DNA from: Candidatus Zhuqueibacterota bacterium 4484_87
Lineage (GTDB): Bacteria > Zhuqueibacterota > Zhuqueibacteria > Thermofontimicrobiales > Thermofontimicrobiaceae
Direction of reading: 5' to 3'
Length of the DNA stretch: 6,842 nucleotides
NCBI GenBank assembly: GCA_002085355.1
Contig: NATN01000263.1
Location: forward strand, 1-6,842
In this document: positions 1-5,884 of the stretch, one piece after another
Layout: each line of letters starts with the position of its first letter
Position numbering within the stretch: position 1 is the first letter of the stretch
Translations under genes and position numbers: made by a program
Notes under the pieces: generated by a model
Databases searched by the model: none
What the model was told of the DNA's origin: nothing
Seen by the model: the letters and a program-made list of their open reading frames with translations, nothing else

Positions 1-279
1 AGTGATAGTAATTTTCGCGCCATTTTTCAACAAAATTTTTCCGCCCTTCATCCTGCCGACGCGCAATTTAGGCCCCTGCAAATCCTGCAAAATCGCAATG
101 GGTTTATTCAATTTTTCCGCCACGCGGCGAATAATTTCAATCCTTTTTCTGTGGTCTTCCTGACTGCCATGGGAAAAATTTAGCCGCGCCACATCCATTC
201 CTGCATTCATCAACTGCGTAATTTTTTCTTCTGTCTCAGTCGCCGGTCCCAATGTACACACAATCTTTGTCTTTCGCAT
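1..279 (-). CDS. pyk: Pyruvate kinase, N-terminal part (cut by window edge)
   Basis: Pyruvate kinase makes pyruvate and ATP from phosphoenolpyruvate and ADP, the last step of glycolysis, in the cytosol. Only the first 93 codons are in the window; the reading frame runs off the left edge. Visible family signatures are the opening MRKTKIVCTLGPAT (residues 1-14), MDVARLNFSHG (28-38, containing the Arg32, Asn34 and Ser36 positions of the active site) and ILQDLQGPKLRVG (63-75), where the usual form is DxxGPxxR. The ATG at 277-279 is preceded by an AGAGGTG ribosome binding site, and the spacing matches the family's normal N-terminus. It starts 12 bp after the stop of the upstream comEC frame, so it is probably the distal gene of the coaE-comEC operon. 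The rest of the barrel, the B domain end and the C-terminal domain cannot be judged. Confidence 0.95.
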   Translation of the reverse strand, partial: MRKTKIVCTLGPATETEEKITQLMNAGMDVARLNFSHGSQEDHRKRIEIIRRVAEKLNKPIAILQDLQGPKLRVGRMKGGKILLKNGAKITIT

Positions 280-291
280 CTTTCACCTCTC

Positions 292-1149
292 TCATCGTAT
301 TCGTTCTAAAATTTTCCCATTTGTCCGAAAAATAACCGCTCCGTTGTAATCGGTGCGCGCTATTTTTATTCTCATTTTTCCCAATCGATCAATCACATCT
401 TCAGAAGGAAACCCGAAACGGTTCATTTTGCTCACGCTGATCACGGCGAATTCGGGCTTCACATTACGCACAAATTCCTCACTACTTGAAGTACTACTCC
501 CATGGTGAGCAATTTTCAGCACATCAGCCTGTAAAAAATCGCCGTAACGAACCAGCGCCTGCTCCGCTTCTTTTTCAATATCGCCGGTGAATAAAAATTT
601 TCTGTCTCCGTAAATCAGCTTCAGAACCACCGAATTGTTATTCACATCATCAGGATTCATGCGGAGAAAATCTTTCATCGGCTGCAAAGCAAACAGACAG
701 CACGAACCGGTAGAATCCAACACCATTGGTTTTCTCACTGCCACGTGCTCCACGCCAAGACTATCGAGCAAATATTTGTACAAACGGCACACATCGCTGT
801 CATGGTAAATTCCGTTGTCCACCACACGGTGCACGTTGATGTTTCGTAAAATTTGCGGAAGACCGCCGATGTGATCATTGTCCGCATGGGACAAAACTAT
901 TGTGTCCAGATGGCGGATGTGTTTTCTTTTCAAAAAAGGCAAAATAAAAAAATCAGCAGCATCGAAATTTTCCGATCTTGGGCCTCCGTCGATGAGCATG
1001 GTTTTCCCGTCAGGAAATTGAAGAAAAATAGAATCACCTTGTCCCACGTCCAGAAATGTTACGTACAACCAGTTTTCATTTGAGAGAACTGAGCCCCACA
1101 GAGAAATATTTCCCAGAATCAGGAGCGAAAAAAGTATTGGCGCAGGCAA
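292..1149 (-). CDS. comEC: ComEC C-terminal metallo-beta-lactamase part (separate frame)
   Basis: This is the metallo-beta-lactamase-fold domain that normally forms the C-terminus of ComEC/Rec2, the inner-membrane DNA-uptake channel; in the family it is thought to act as a nuclease or DNA-handling domain. Seen here: a short hydrophobic segment (about 5-18), VTFLDVGQGDS (30-40), the metal motif SHADNDHIGG (87-96, the HxDxDH form common in ComEC), NNNSVVLKL (170-178), FTGD (187-190), HHGS (215-218) and TDYNGAVIF near the end. All expected metal ligands appear present. The frame has no ATG before the catalytic core; the first possible start is TTG at 1147-1149. It overlaps the upstream comEC frame by 74 bp and lies +1 to it. 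It is either the broken-off end of one comEC gene or a separately started protein; see the entry for the N-terminal part. Confidence 0.85.
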   Translation of the reverse strand: MPAPILFSLLILGNISLWGSVLSNENWLYVTFLDVGQGDSIFLQFPDGKTMLIDGGPRSENFDAADFFILPFLKRKHIRHLDTIVLSHADNDHIGGLPQILRNINVHRVVDNGIYHDSDVCRLYKYLLDSLGVEHVAVRKPMVLDSTGSCCLFALQPMKDFLRMNPDDVNNNSVVLKLIYGDRKFLFTGDIEKEAEQALVRYGDFLQADVLKIAHHGSSTSSSEEFVRNVKPEFAVISVSKMNRFGFPSEDVIDRLGKMRIKIARTDYNGAVIFRTNGKILERIR

Positions 1150-2521
1150 AAATATCTCCCAACGGAAAAATCAAAAAAGAGAAAATCAGCGACGCAAAAC
1201 CGTAAGCAATCACCACGCCCACCAGCGGGATCACGATCAAATTCATCAAAACGGCGATCAGGGGCACGCGGTGAAAATAGTACACCGTCAGTGGCAGCGT
1301 TCCCAATTGCGCCGACAGCGAAACGAGAAATAAATTGGCGACGCTATTGCCAAATTTCCCGGCTGTCAATTTACGAAAAATTGAGCTTTTTTCAAAGAGA
1401 ATTTTTAATTTATGAAATCCATAAATGATGGCGATCACTGCTGCGAATGACAACTGAAATGACGCCTGAAACAAATCCTGCGGGCGAATGAGCAAAATAA
1501 TCAATGCTGCTGCGGAAATCACATTCCAGATGTCAATGGGGCGCTGCAGCCATTTTCCCAGCAGAAAAATTCCCGCCATCAGCGACGCCCGTACGATGGG
1601 CGGCTTGAATCCGACGATCAAATTGTAGGCGATAAGTCCCAGAATAATGACCAAATATTGCTGCCGCTTTGGTACGCGAAACACACCGAGCACGCTCCAG
1701 AAAATGAGCAAAATAAATCCCACGTGAAGACCGGAAATTGCCAGCGCGTGAATCACTCCGCTGCGGGCAAACGAATCGCGAATGCGGTAGGAAATTTCGC
1801 TGCGCTCACCGATGAGCAGGCCTTTCATCAGCGCCGCCACATCACCAGAATACAGTTTTTCAATCTGTTCGGCTATTTTTCCCTTGATCTGCGCTGCGAT
1901 GGCAAAAATGGAAAAACTGCGTTTTCGCGGAAGACGAATCACATACCACTCGGAACGAATCGTCATCAGTCCGTAAATTCCCTGCGCCGCCAGAAATTTC
2001 CGGTAATTAAAATCGCCGGGATTTCTTTCACCGGGAGGACGTTCGATTCTTCCCAAAATTTTCAATCGGTCTCCGTAAGCCAGCGGCAAAGTGAAATTTT
2101 TGAAATGCAGCAAAATCTTTCCGTCGGTGGCATAGCTCTGTCCTTGAAAAATCACCGTATCCGGCTCAAATTCAACGCGGATTCCTGACTTTTTCTTCTG
2201 CGGGAAGCCGCAAACTTCGCCAATGACGATGAGATTTTCCCTCGTATCTGTAAAATATTTGATGTGATTTTCCGAAAACAAATGACTGGAAAGTAGGAGT
2301 CGCATCGCTCCGGCGATGATTAAAGTGATGAGCAAAAAATATCCGGAGAGTTCAGGAGAAAATTTCAAACTGATCAACGAAATAACGAGAAAGAAAATCA
2401 GCATTCCAAAAATGACTAAAGGAGGTGGCTCAAGCAGATTTGCCGCAATGATTCCCAGCAGAAAAGGGAGGAGTGCTTTTGAGGCAGGTTTGGTCTGGAA
2501 TTGATTGAGAAAATTATTCAT
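1076..2521 (-). CDS. comEC: ComEC N-terminal DUF4131 and Competence membrane part
   Basis: ComEC forms the channel that passes single-stranded DNA across the inner membrane during natural transformation. Counting from a possible TTG at 2542, the protein has N-terminal membrane helices (about 24-85), a DUF4131-type soluble region ending in PPGERNPGDFNYRKFLAAQG (169-188), and the Competence domain from about 230. That domain contains GLLIGER (241-247), HALAISGLHVGF (265-276), PPIVRASLM (314-322), FQASFQLSF (358-366) and AQLGTLPLTVYYFHRVPL (411-428). After ANTFF (468-472) the frame reads about 16 unrelated residues and stops at 1076. The metallo-beta-lactamase half continues in another frame. 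Deleting one base of the A6 run at 1128-1133 joins both halves into 742-749 residues, a normal ComEC length. I chose ATG 2519-2521 over TTG 2540-2542; neither has a clear ribosome binding site. It follows coaE by 24 bp. Confidence 0.85.
   Translation of the reverse strand: MNNFLNQFQTKPASKALLPFLLGIIAANLLEPPPLVIFGMLIFFLVISLISLKFSPELSGYFLLITLIIAGAMRLLLSSHLFSENHIKYFTDTRENLIVIGEVCGFPQKKKSGIRVEFEPDTVIFQGQSYATDGKILLHFKNFTLPLAYGDRLKILGRIERPPGERNPGDFNYRKFLAAQGIYGLMTIRSEWYVIRLPRKRSFSIFAIAAQIKGKIAEQIEKLYSGDVAALMKGLLIGERSEISYRIRDSFARSGVIHALAISGLHVGFILLIFWSVLGVFRVPKRQQYLVIILGLIAYNLIVGFKPPIVRASLMAGIFLLGKWLQRPIDIWNVISAAALIILLIRPQDLFQASFQLSFAAVIAIIYGFHKLKILFEKSSIFRKLTAGKFGNSVANLFLVSLSAQLGTLPLTVYYFHRVPLIAVLMNLIVIPLVGVVIAYGFASLIFSFLIFPLGDIFACANTFFAPDSGKYFSVGLSSLK
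1156..1160 (-). promoter_or_regulatory. Possible ribosome binding site for the separate ComEC C-terminal frame
   Basis: GGGAG on the minus strand lies 6 nt before the TTG at 1147-1149. The same GGGAG core serves the nucleotidyltransferase gene at 3732. It could allow the metallo-beta-lactamase half of ComEC to be translated on its own, but it also simply encodes Leu-Gly-Asp in the upstream frame, so it may be chance. Confidence 0.3.
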
Positions 2522-2545
2522 CGCAGGAAAAAATTGGCTCAATCA

Positions 2546-3148
2546 TTACAATTTTGTCTGTAAAAATCCAATGAATTTATCCACTTCGTTCGCTAAATCT
2601 TCCAACGTGCCATCATTGCGAATCACGTAATCAGCACGGCGGATTTTCTCTTCCAGCGGCATCTGCGAGCGGATTCGCCGCTCAATTTCCGCCTCGTTAA
2701 AATTATCCCGTCTCTTCAGCCGCTCAAAAATCGTCTCTTTCGAAGCGCTGACAACGACCACGACATCGTAGTAAACATGAGAGCCGGCTTCGAATATCAG
2801 CGCCGCTTCGACGCAGGCGATGGGACGTTTGCCTGTTTTCGCGATTTTTTCCAGCAACTGATGTTCGTACTGAATCACCCGGGGATGGACAATATCGTTC
2901 ACCTTTCCCCGCATTTCAGGATCGGAAAATAAAATTTCAGCCATTCGGTCCCGATTCAATTTTCCGTCAGGCTGGTAAATTACTTCACCTAAAAGATCAA
3001 CTAACCGCACGCGAACTTCCTGATCGTGATTCATCAAAATTTTCGCCAGCCGATCCGCAGCAAAAACAGGAATTCGCCTCTGCCGTAAAAGATGACTGAC
3101 TTCAGATTTGCCGCAGCCAATGCCGCCGGTGATGCCGAGTTTTAACAT
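2546..3148 (-). CDS. coaE: Dephospho-CoA kinase
   Basis: CoaE phosphorylates the 3'-hydroxyl of the ribose of dephospho-CoA with ATP, the last step of coenzyme A synthesis, in the cytosol. The 200-residue length is typical. The start MLKLGITGGIGCGKSEVS carries the P-loop GGIGCGKS (8-15). Then come the FAADRLAKIL segment (29-38), which holds the conserved Asp32, the KVNDIVHPRV segment (82-91), EAALIFEAG (114-122, matching the usual xPLLFExG) and the C-terminal lid and adenine region, with RRIRSQMPLEEKIRRADYVI (157-176) and NDGTLEDL (178-185). All key parts are present, so the enzyme should be active. The ATG at 3146-3148 lies 8 bp after the stop of the nucleotidyltransferase-HEPN gene, and its ribosome binding site is weak, so translation may be coupled to that gene. 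comEC follows after 24 bp. Confidence 0.96.
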   Translation of the reverse strand: MLKLGITGGIGCGKSEVSHLLRQRRIPVFAADRLAKILMNHDQEVRVRLVDLLGEVIYQPDGKLNRDRMAEILFSDPEMRGKVNDIVHPRVIQYEHQLLEKIAKTGKRPIACVEAALIFEAGSHVYYDVVVVVSASKETIFERLKRRDNFNEAEIERRIRSQMPLEEKIRRADYVIRNDGTLEDLANEVDKFIGFLQTKL

Positions 3149-3156
3149 AAAACTTT

Positions 3157-3732
3157 TTAATCTTCAGATTGGACTATTTTTTCAACCAAGCTAATAACCT
3201 GCTTTGCAATCTCAATACCATTCTTGCAAATATTAAAATCTGGGTCAAATTCAGGCAAAACACTCATTATCGGATATTTTGACGGAAGATAAACTGAATC
3301 TAAAAATTCACATTCTTCATCCGGCAAATCTATATTGATCCCATCATTGGAAAGCATATATTTCAATTCAAGGATACTGTGTGTCTTTTTGAAACTTAAT
3401 GATTTTTCAATTATTATTGCTTTTAATGCTTTTTCAACGCTTCCTGACTCAATTTCATTGAGAAAAACGCCCTGCCTTGCGTCCGCTCTGATCGGTATGA
3501 TGTCAAGAGCAATTTTTTTAGCTATCTCACGAGTCAATTTGCGGTATTTCATTGCCAAAGTCAGGTAAGATTCCTTGCTATCCTGGAAAATAGCCACATC
3601 AATATCAGCCGGATTATCCGAATCAATAAAAGAGCCAAAAATTACAATCTTTCTTACCTCTTTTTCCTTACTTAAACGTTCCCTGATTTCTCGTTTAATT
3701 CGTTCTTTTGTCTCTTGAGAGATACTTTTCAT
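3157..3732 (-). CDS. MNT-type nucleotidyltransferase joined to a partial HEPN domain
   Basis: The 191-residue protein has two parts. Residues 1-97 are a minimal nucleotidyltransferase (MNT): GSF at 33-35, the DID acidic pair at 43-45 and a third acidic position in ALDII (Asp77), all the catalytic residues expected. From about residue 98 the sequence matches a HEPN domain: VEKALKAIIIEK (99-110), FKKTHSILEL (114-123), YLPSKYP (148-154, where the family usually has Y.P.RYP) and a final helix ending EIAKQVISLVEKIV. The two N-terminal HEPN helices, which usually precede the QQAVEKALKA segment, appear to be missing. MNT and HEPN proteins normally come from adjacent genes and form toxin-antitoxin pairs, in which the MNT partner neutralises the HEPN partner, in some systems by adding AMP. 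Here an in-frame deletion may have fused them. ATG 3730-3732 has a GGGAG ribosome binding site 5 nt upstream. The gene is A+T-rich and sits 8 bp before coaE. Activity is uncertain. Confidence 0.75.
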   Translation of the reverse strand: MKSISQETKERIKREIRERLSKEKEVRKIVIFGSFIDSDNPADIDVAIFQDSKESYLTLAMKYRKLTREIAKKIALDIIPIRADARQGVFLNEIESGSVEKALKAIIIEKSLSFKKTHSILELKYMLSNDGINIDLPDEECEFLDSVYLPSKYPIMSVLPEFDPDFNICKNGIEIAKQVISLVEKIVQSED

Positions 3733-3737
3733 TATTA

Positions 3738-3742
3738 CTCCC
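3738..3742 (-). promoter_or_regulatory. Ribosome binding site of the nucleotidyltransferase-HEPN gene
   Basis: GGGAG on the minus strand is 5 nt upstream of ATG 3730-3732 and fixes that start. It is stronger than the site in front of the next gene, coaE. Confidence 0.6.
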
Positions 3743-3804
3743 AGATTTTCTGAAAATCTTACCCTCTCGAAATGTCAAATTCCATGAATACCGGTTAGTT
3801 GTTC

Positions 3805-3846
3805 TAAATATGCCACAAAAAAACACTCCTATCAAGCAAATTTATC
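3805..3846 (-). repeat. Promoter-containing direct repeat, copy 1
   Basis: This 42-bp stretch aligns without gaps to 4688-4729, with 36 identical positions; five of the six differences are transitions. Both copies have the same orientation and carry the -35 and -10 boxes. The similarity includes bases outside the boxes, such as GATAAATT before the -35 and AGGAGTG within the spacer, so it is more than two independent promoters would need. Confidence 0.65.
3807..3835 (-). promoter_or_regulatory. Sigma-70-type promoter for the nucleotidyltransferase-HEPN/coaE/comEC/pyk genes
   Basis: On the minus strand, TTGATA (3830-3835) and CATATT (3807-3812) are separated by exactly 17 bp. Each hexamer is one base from the better copy at 4690-4718, and the surrounding sequence is also shared. 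Transcription would start near 3800, giving an untranslated leader of about 70 nt. No other promoter of this quality is visible before coaE, comEC or pyk, so it may serve the whole cluster. Confidence 0.6.
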
Positions 3847-3885
3847 AGAAAGAAAATCAGATTAGTAAATTTTGCACGCGGATTC

Positions 3886-3921
3886 TGCGGATTTGCATTG
3901 ATTTATCCATTAATATCCGCA
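3886..3921. repeat. Small inverted repeat TGCGGAT...ATCCGCA
   Basis: The arms at 3886-3892 and 3915-3921 are perfect over 7 bp, and the loop can pair further (ATTGAT with ATTAAT through a G-U pair). A third GCGGAT, in direct orientation, lies at 3878-3883. It could be an operator or a short RNA hairpin upstream of the promoter at 3807-3835, but it has no U-run and is not a typical terminator. Confidence 0.3.
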
Positions 3922-4036
3922 AGAATTTGTTCGTAAATGTTTACAACATTCTGTTATTTCATTTCTTCTGTGCGATTGATTGTTTTTTGAAATATCAAAA
4001 TTACTTGAGCAAAATAGTTCTATTCAAATAATTACT

Positions 4037-4387
4037 TCATCTCACTTTAATGTGATCTCTTGATATTGTCAATAAACGGCCTTCAAAATCTGAAATAGAA
4101 TATGAATCGAAGAACCATTTCACCAACTCAATTTCTTGTTGAGATGTCAAATTTCCTTTCCGAATAAATATTATGCATTTTGTTTCACCAGGAGGATAGC
4201 GAAGACTGTTGGTAAAATGATGATCCCTTGTAATAAGAACCGCTTTTTCTTTCTTCACTAATTCGAAAACTTCTTGATCCTTCAAACCTGAGGTGGCAGC
4301 TTCCGCGATAGCAATGACCTCAAAATTACTTTCCTTCAAACAAGTAACAACTCCATAACTAACACTTTCATCCACTACTATCTTCAT
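4037..4387 (-). CDS. DUF5615 PIN-like protein, probable toxin
   Basis: This 116-residue protein matches the DUF5615 family, small PIN-like proteins usually encoded beside a DUF433 protein and treated as VapC-like RNase toxins. Visible features are the opening MKIVVDESVS with acidic residues 6-7, GLKDQEVFELVKKEKAVLITRDHHF (split here as the DQEV acidic cluster at 37-40 and ITRDHHF at 52-58), CIIFIRKGNL (71-80), and the family-like end LLTISRDHIKVR. The usual motif is TxDxDF; here the second Asp is His57, which may weaken metal binding. The ATG at 4385-4387 overlaps the stop of the upstream DUF433 gene as ATGA, so translation is probably coupled. RNA cleavage is inferred from the fold and context, not shown. 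The gene is A+T-rich like its partner. Confidence 0.82.
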   Translation of the reverse strand: MKIVVDESVSYGVVTCLKESNFEVIAIAEAATSGLKDQEVFELVKKEKAVLITRDHHFTNSLRYPPGETKCIIFIRKGNLTSQQEIELVKWFFDSYSISDFEGRLLTISRDHIKVR

Positions 4388-4602
4388 GAAATTGATATCT
4401 CTTTTTCAGTTGCCAAATATGAAGCGTATTCAAGGCATGCCTTGATATCTTCGATTGTAATCCCTGGGAAATTTTTTAAAATTATATCAAAATCATCGCC
4501 AGCGGCCAAATGGCTTAAAATTATATGAACCGGAATGCGCGTTCCCTTTATACAAGGCTCACCGCCGCAAATGTCTGGATTTGATATTATTCTTTCTTTC
4601 AT
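4384..4602 (-). CDS. DUF433 protein, probable antitoxin
   Basis: This 72-residue protein is a clear DUF433 member: NPDICGGEPCIKGTRIPV (8-25), ILSHLAAGD (28-36), then ILKNFPGITIEDIKACLEYA (41-60), the normal order over nearly the whole family length. DUF433 proteins are small helix-turn-helix-like proteins that commonly sit just before a DUF5615 PIN-like gene and are regarded as the antitoxin and likely repressor of the pair. ATG 4600-4602 has a GGTGG ribosome binding site 6 nt upstream. It is preceded by a leader of about 80 nt from the promoter at 4690-4718, and it ends in an ATGA overlap with the toxin gene. DNA binding and autorepression are inferred from the family. No obvious palindromic operator was seen in the leader. 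Confidence 0.85.
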   Translation of the reverse strand: MKERIISNPDICGGEPCIKGTRIPVHIILSHLAAGDDFDIILKNFPGITIEDIKACLEYASYLATEKEISIS

Positions 4603-4687
4603 AAAATGCCACCACTATTTATTTTATCGACACTTTCCTTATTGATTTGAACCTTTTAGAATTCTGACTGATTCCTTGGATTTATTA

Positions 4688-4729
4688 TAAATATACTATA
4701 AAAAACCACTCCTGTCAAGCGAATTTATC
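4688..4729 (-). repeat. Promoter-containing direct repeat, copy 2
   Basis: This copy pairs with 3805-3846 (36 of 42 identical, no gaps, same orientation). It also covers the last codons and stop of the upstream membrane protein gene. The two copies bracket the DUF433/DUF5615 genes, about 880 bp apart from start to start. Confidence 0.65.
4690..4718 (-). promoter_or_regulatory. Strong sigma-70-type promoter for the toxin-antitoxin pair
   Basis: On the minus strand a perfect TTGACA (4713-4718) is followed after 17 bp by TATATT (4690-4695), close to the bacterial consensus. Transcription would start near 4683, giving a leader of about 80 nt before the DUF433 start. The TGA stop of the upstream membrane protein (4715-4717) lies inside the -35 box, so gene end and promoter are fused. 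Confidence 0.75.
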
Positions 4730-5884
4730 CAATTCGTAAACCGACCGCTGAAGAATCCATTTTTTAATCACCTTCCACAGCAAAATCGAAATCGGCACCA
4801 ACAAATTTAGCAGCGGGAATAAAATGAGAAACCAGAAACCTGTCTTGACAAGTATCGGCGGGAGAGAAAAACCCTTTGCCACCAGAGCAGCGGCGTGGTT
4901 GAGCAGACTGGGTTTGACAACCACAAGCGCCAGGGCGTACCATTTGACATACTTAAATTTCAGCAAAGTTCTCAATGGCAATGTCCGCCAAACTGTACCG
5001 GAAGCTTTTGCTATTTTTGACATTTTTCCTGACTCAACAACGGCACGACTGCCCTGACGCACGATAGTTCGCTCCGTGATTGTTCCGCCGCGCAGTGCGG
5101 CAGCACCTGATTTGGCAGATCGCGCAAACCAGGAGATGACCGGTATCAGCACTACAACGTCAATCCCTGCATCCAGCAATTCTTTTCCTGTGACATGCGA
5201 CAATCCCCGCGTGGCTACAGCAGCATTGAAATTAGAGAGCCCGCCAGTGAAAAAATTGACAATGGTGCTGGTGGTAGTCGCCACATAGTTTCGCTTCGCG
5301 CCGGATTCCGTGAAAATAAACCGCGCCAGAAAATTATGTTTTTGGTACTGGATTTCATTTAAAATGGACAACAATCGTTTTTGTCTGTCACTGAGCGAAT
5401 CTGCTTTTGGGGATTTTCCGAAAACTTTATCGATAAGCTGATTCAATTGCTGTTCTGCTGCCAGAGCGGCATTTCCTTCAGTATAAAAGTAATCTAAAAC
5501 CGGAATGATGTGCTGCGGGCCGAATTCATCTATAATTTGATAAAAAAGCTCGAAACTTTTCATTTCGCGATACAAACGGACAGTTGCTTCCGGATACCGA
5601 TCAAGGGCGATCATTCCATTTAAATTCAGGCGTTCGATAATTTCCAATTCTTCGCCATTGAATTTCGCCAGACGGACCGGCTTCATTCCCAGATCATCTG
5701 CAATCTCTTTCACTAAAAAATCCCGGCGAATTTCCGACTCTTGTGGCGTGCGAAAAAAAGTCCGCCAGGTAGCGCAGCCTGCAAGCACAATGCCAATCAA
5801 AGAGATCAGCAAAATTTTTCCTTCGTAACGGAAAAATCTTTTTATCGGAGATTCCCTTTTATTTTGTTTGAATCTTCTGACCAT
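4715..5884 (-). CDS. Unrecognised lipoprotein-like membrane protein
   Basis: I do not recognise a family for this 389-residue protein. The N-terminus is strongly basic (about residues 2-22) and is followed by a hydrophobic segment ending in the lipobox-like VLAGC (33-37), so it may be a lipoprotein or be anchored by this segment. Next is a charged, helix-rich part (about 40-185) with GPQHIIPVLDYFYTEGNAAL (about 121-140). Then comes a Ser/Thr/Gly/Ala-rich middle with a hydrophobic stretch DVVVLIPVISWF (about 242-253). The C-terminal 80 residues contain two likely membrane helices and a basic end. I chose ATG 5882-5884 because AAGGTG lies 6 nt before it; a GTG at 5893 is in frame but has no site. 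The gene overlaps the end of the DUF2809 gene by 26 bp, suggesting a shared operon. Its stop codon lies inside the next promoter. Confidence 0.7.
   Translation of the reverse strand: MVRRFKQNKRESPIKRFFRYEGKILLISLIGIVLAGCATWRTFFRTPQESEIRRDFLVKEIADDLGMKPVRLAKFNGEELEIIERLNLNGMIALDRYPEATVRLYREMKSFELFYQIIDEFGPQHIIPVLDYFYTEGNAALAAEQQLNQLIDKVFGKSPKADSLSDRQKRLLSILNEIQYQKHNFLARFIFTESGAKRNYVATTTSTIVNFFTGGLSNFNAAVATRGLSHVTGKELLDAGIDVVVLIPVISWFARSAKSGAAALRGGTITERTIVRQGSRAVVESGKMSKIAKASGTVWRTLPLRTLLKFKYVKWYALALVVVKPSLLNHAAALVAKGFSLPPILVKTGFWFLILFPLLNLLVPISILLWKVIKKWILQRSVYELDKFA

Larger units (their letters stand above)
3733..4036. other. A+T-rich intergenic stretch with one promoter and a small inverted repeat
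   Basis: About 300 bp without a supported gene between the toxin gene and the nucleotidyltransferase-HEPN gene. It holds the second promoter-repeat copy near 3805-3846 and three GCGGAT-type motifs at 3878-3921. No clear terminator follows the toxin gene, so read-through into the next gene is possible. An open plus-strand frame here has no recognisable product and runs across the promoter. Confidence 0.6.

Noticed and set aside
1658..2188. Plus-strand open frame of 176 codons inside comEC
   Set aside because: It is opposite to a strongly conserved comEC coding region and shows no domain; it is a shadow frame.
3773..3778. A second TTGACA on the minus strand close to the nucleotidyltransferase gene
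   Set aside because: No -10-like hexamer lies at 16-18 bp; the TAAGAT nearby is only 11 bp away.
3708..4031. Plus-strand open frame of 107 codons in the intergenic gap
   Set aside because: It has no recognisable domain, shows low-complexity A+T-driven composition, overlaps the nucleotidyltransferase start, and runs across a good minus-strand promoter.
3805..4729. CRISPR-like or insertion-sequence end repeats
   Set aside because: There are only two copies, in direct rather than inverted orientation, there is no transposase between them, and each contains promoter boxes; a promoter repeat explains them better.
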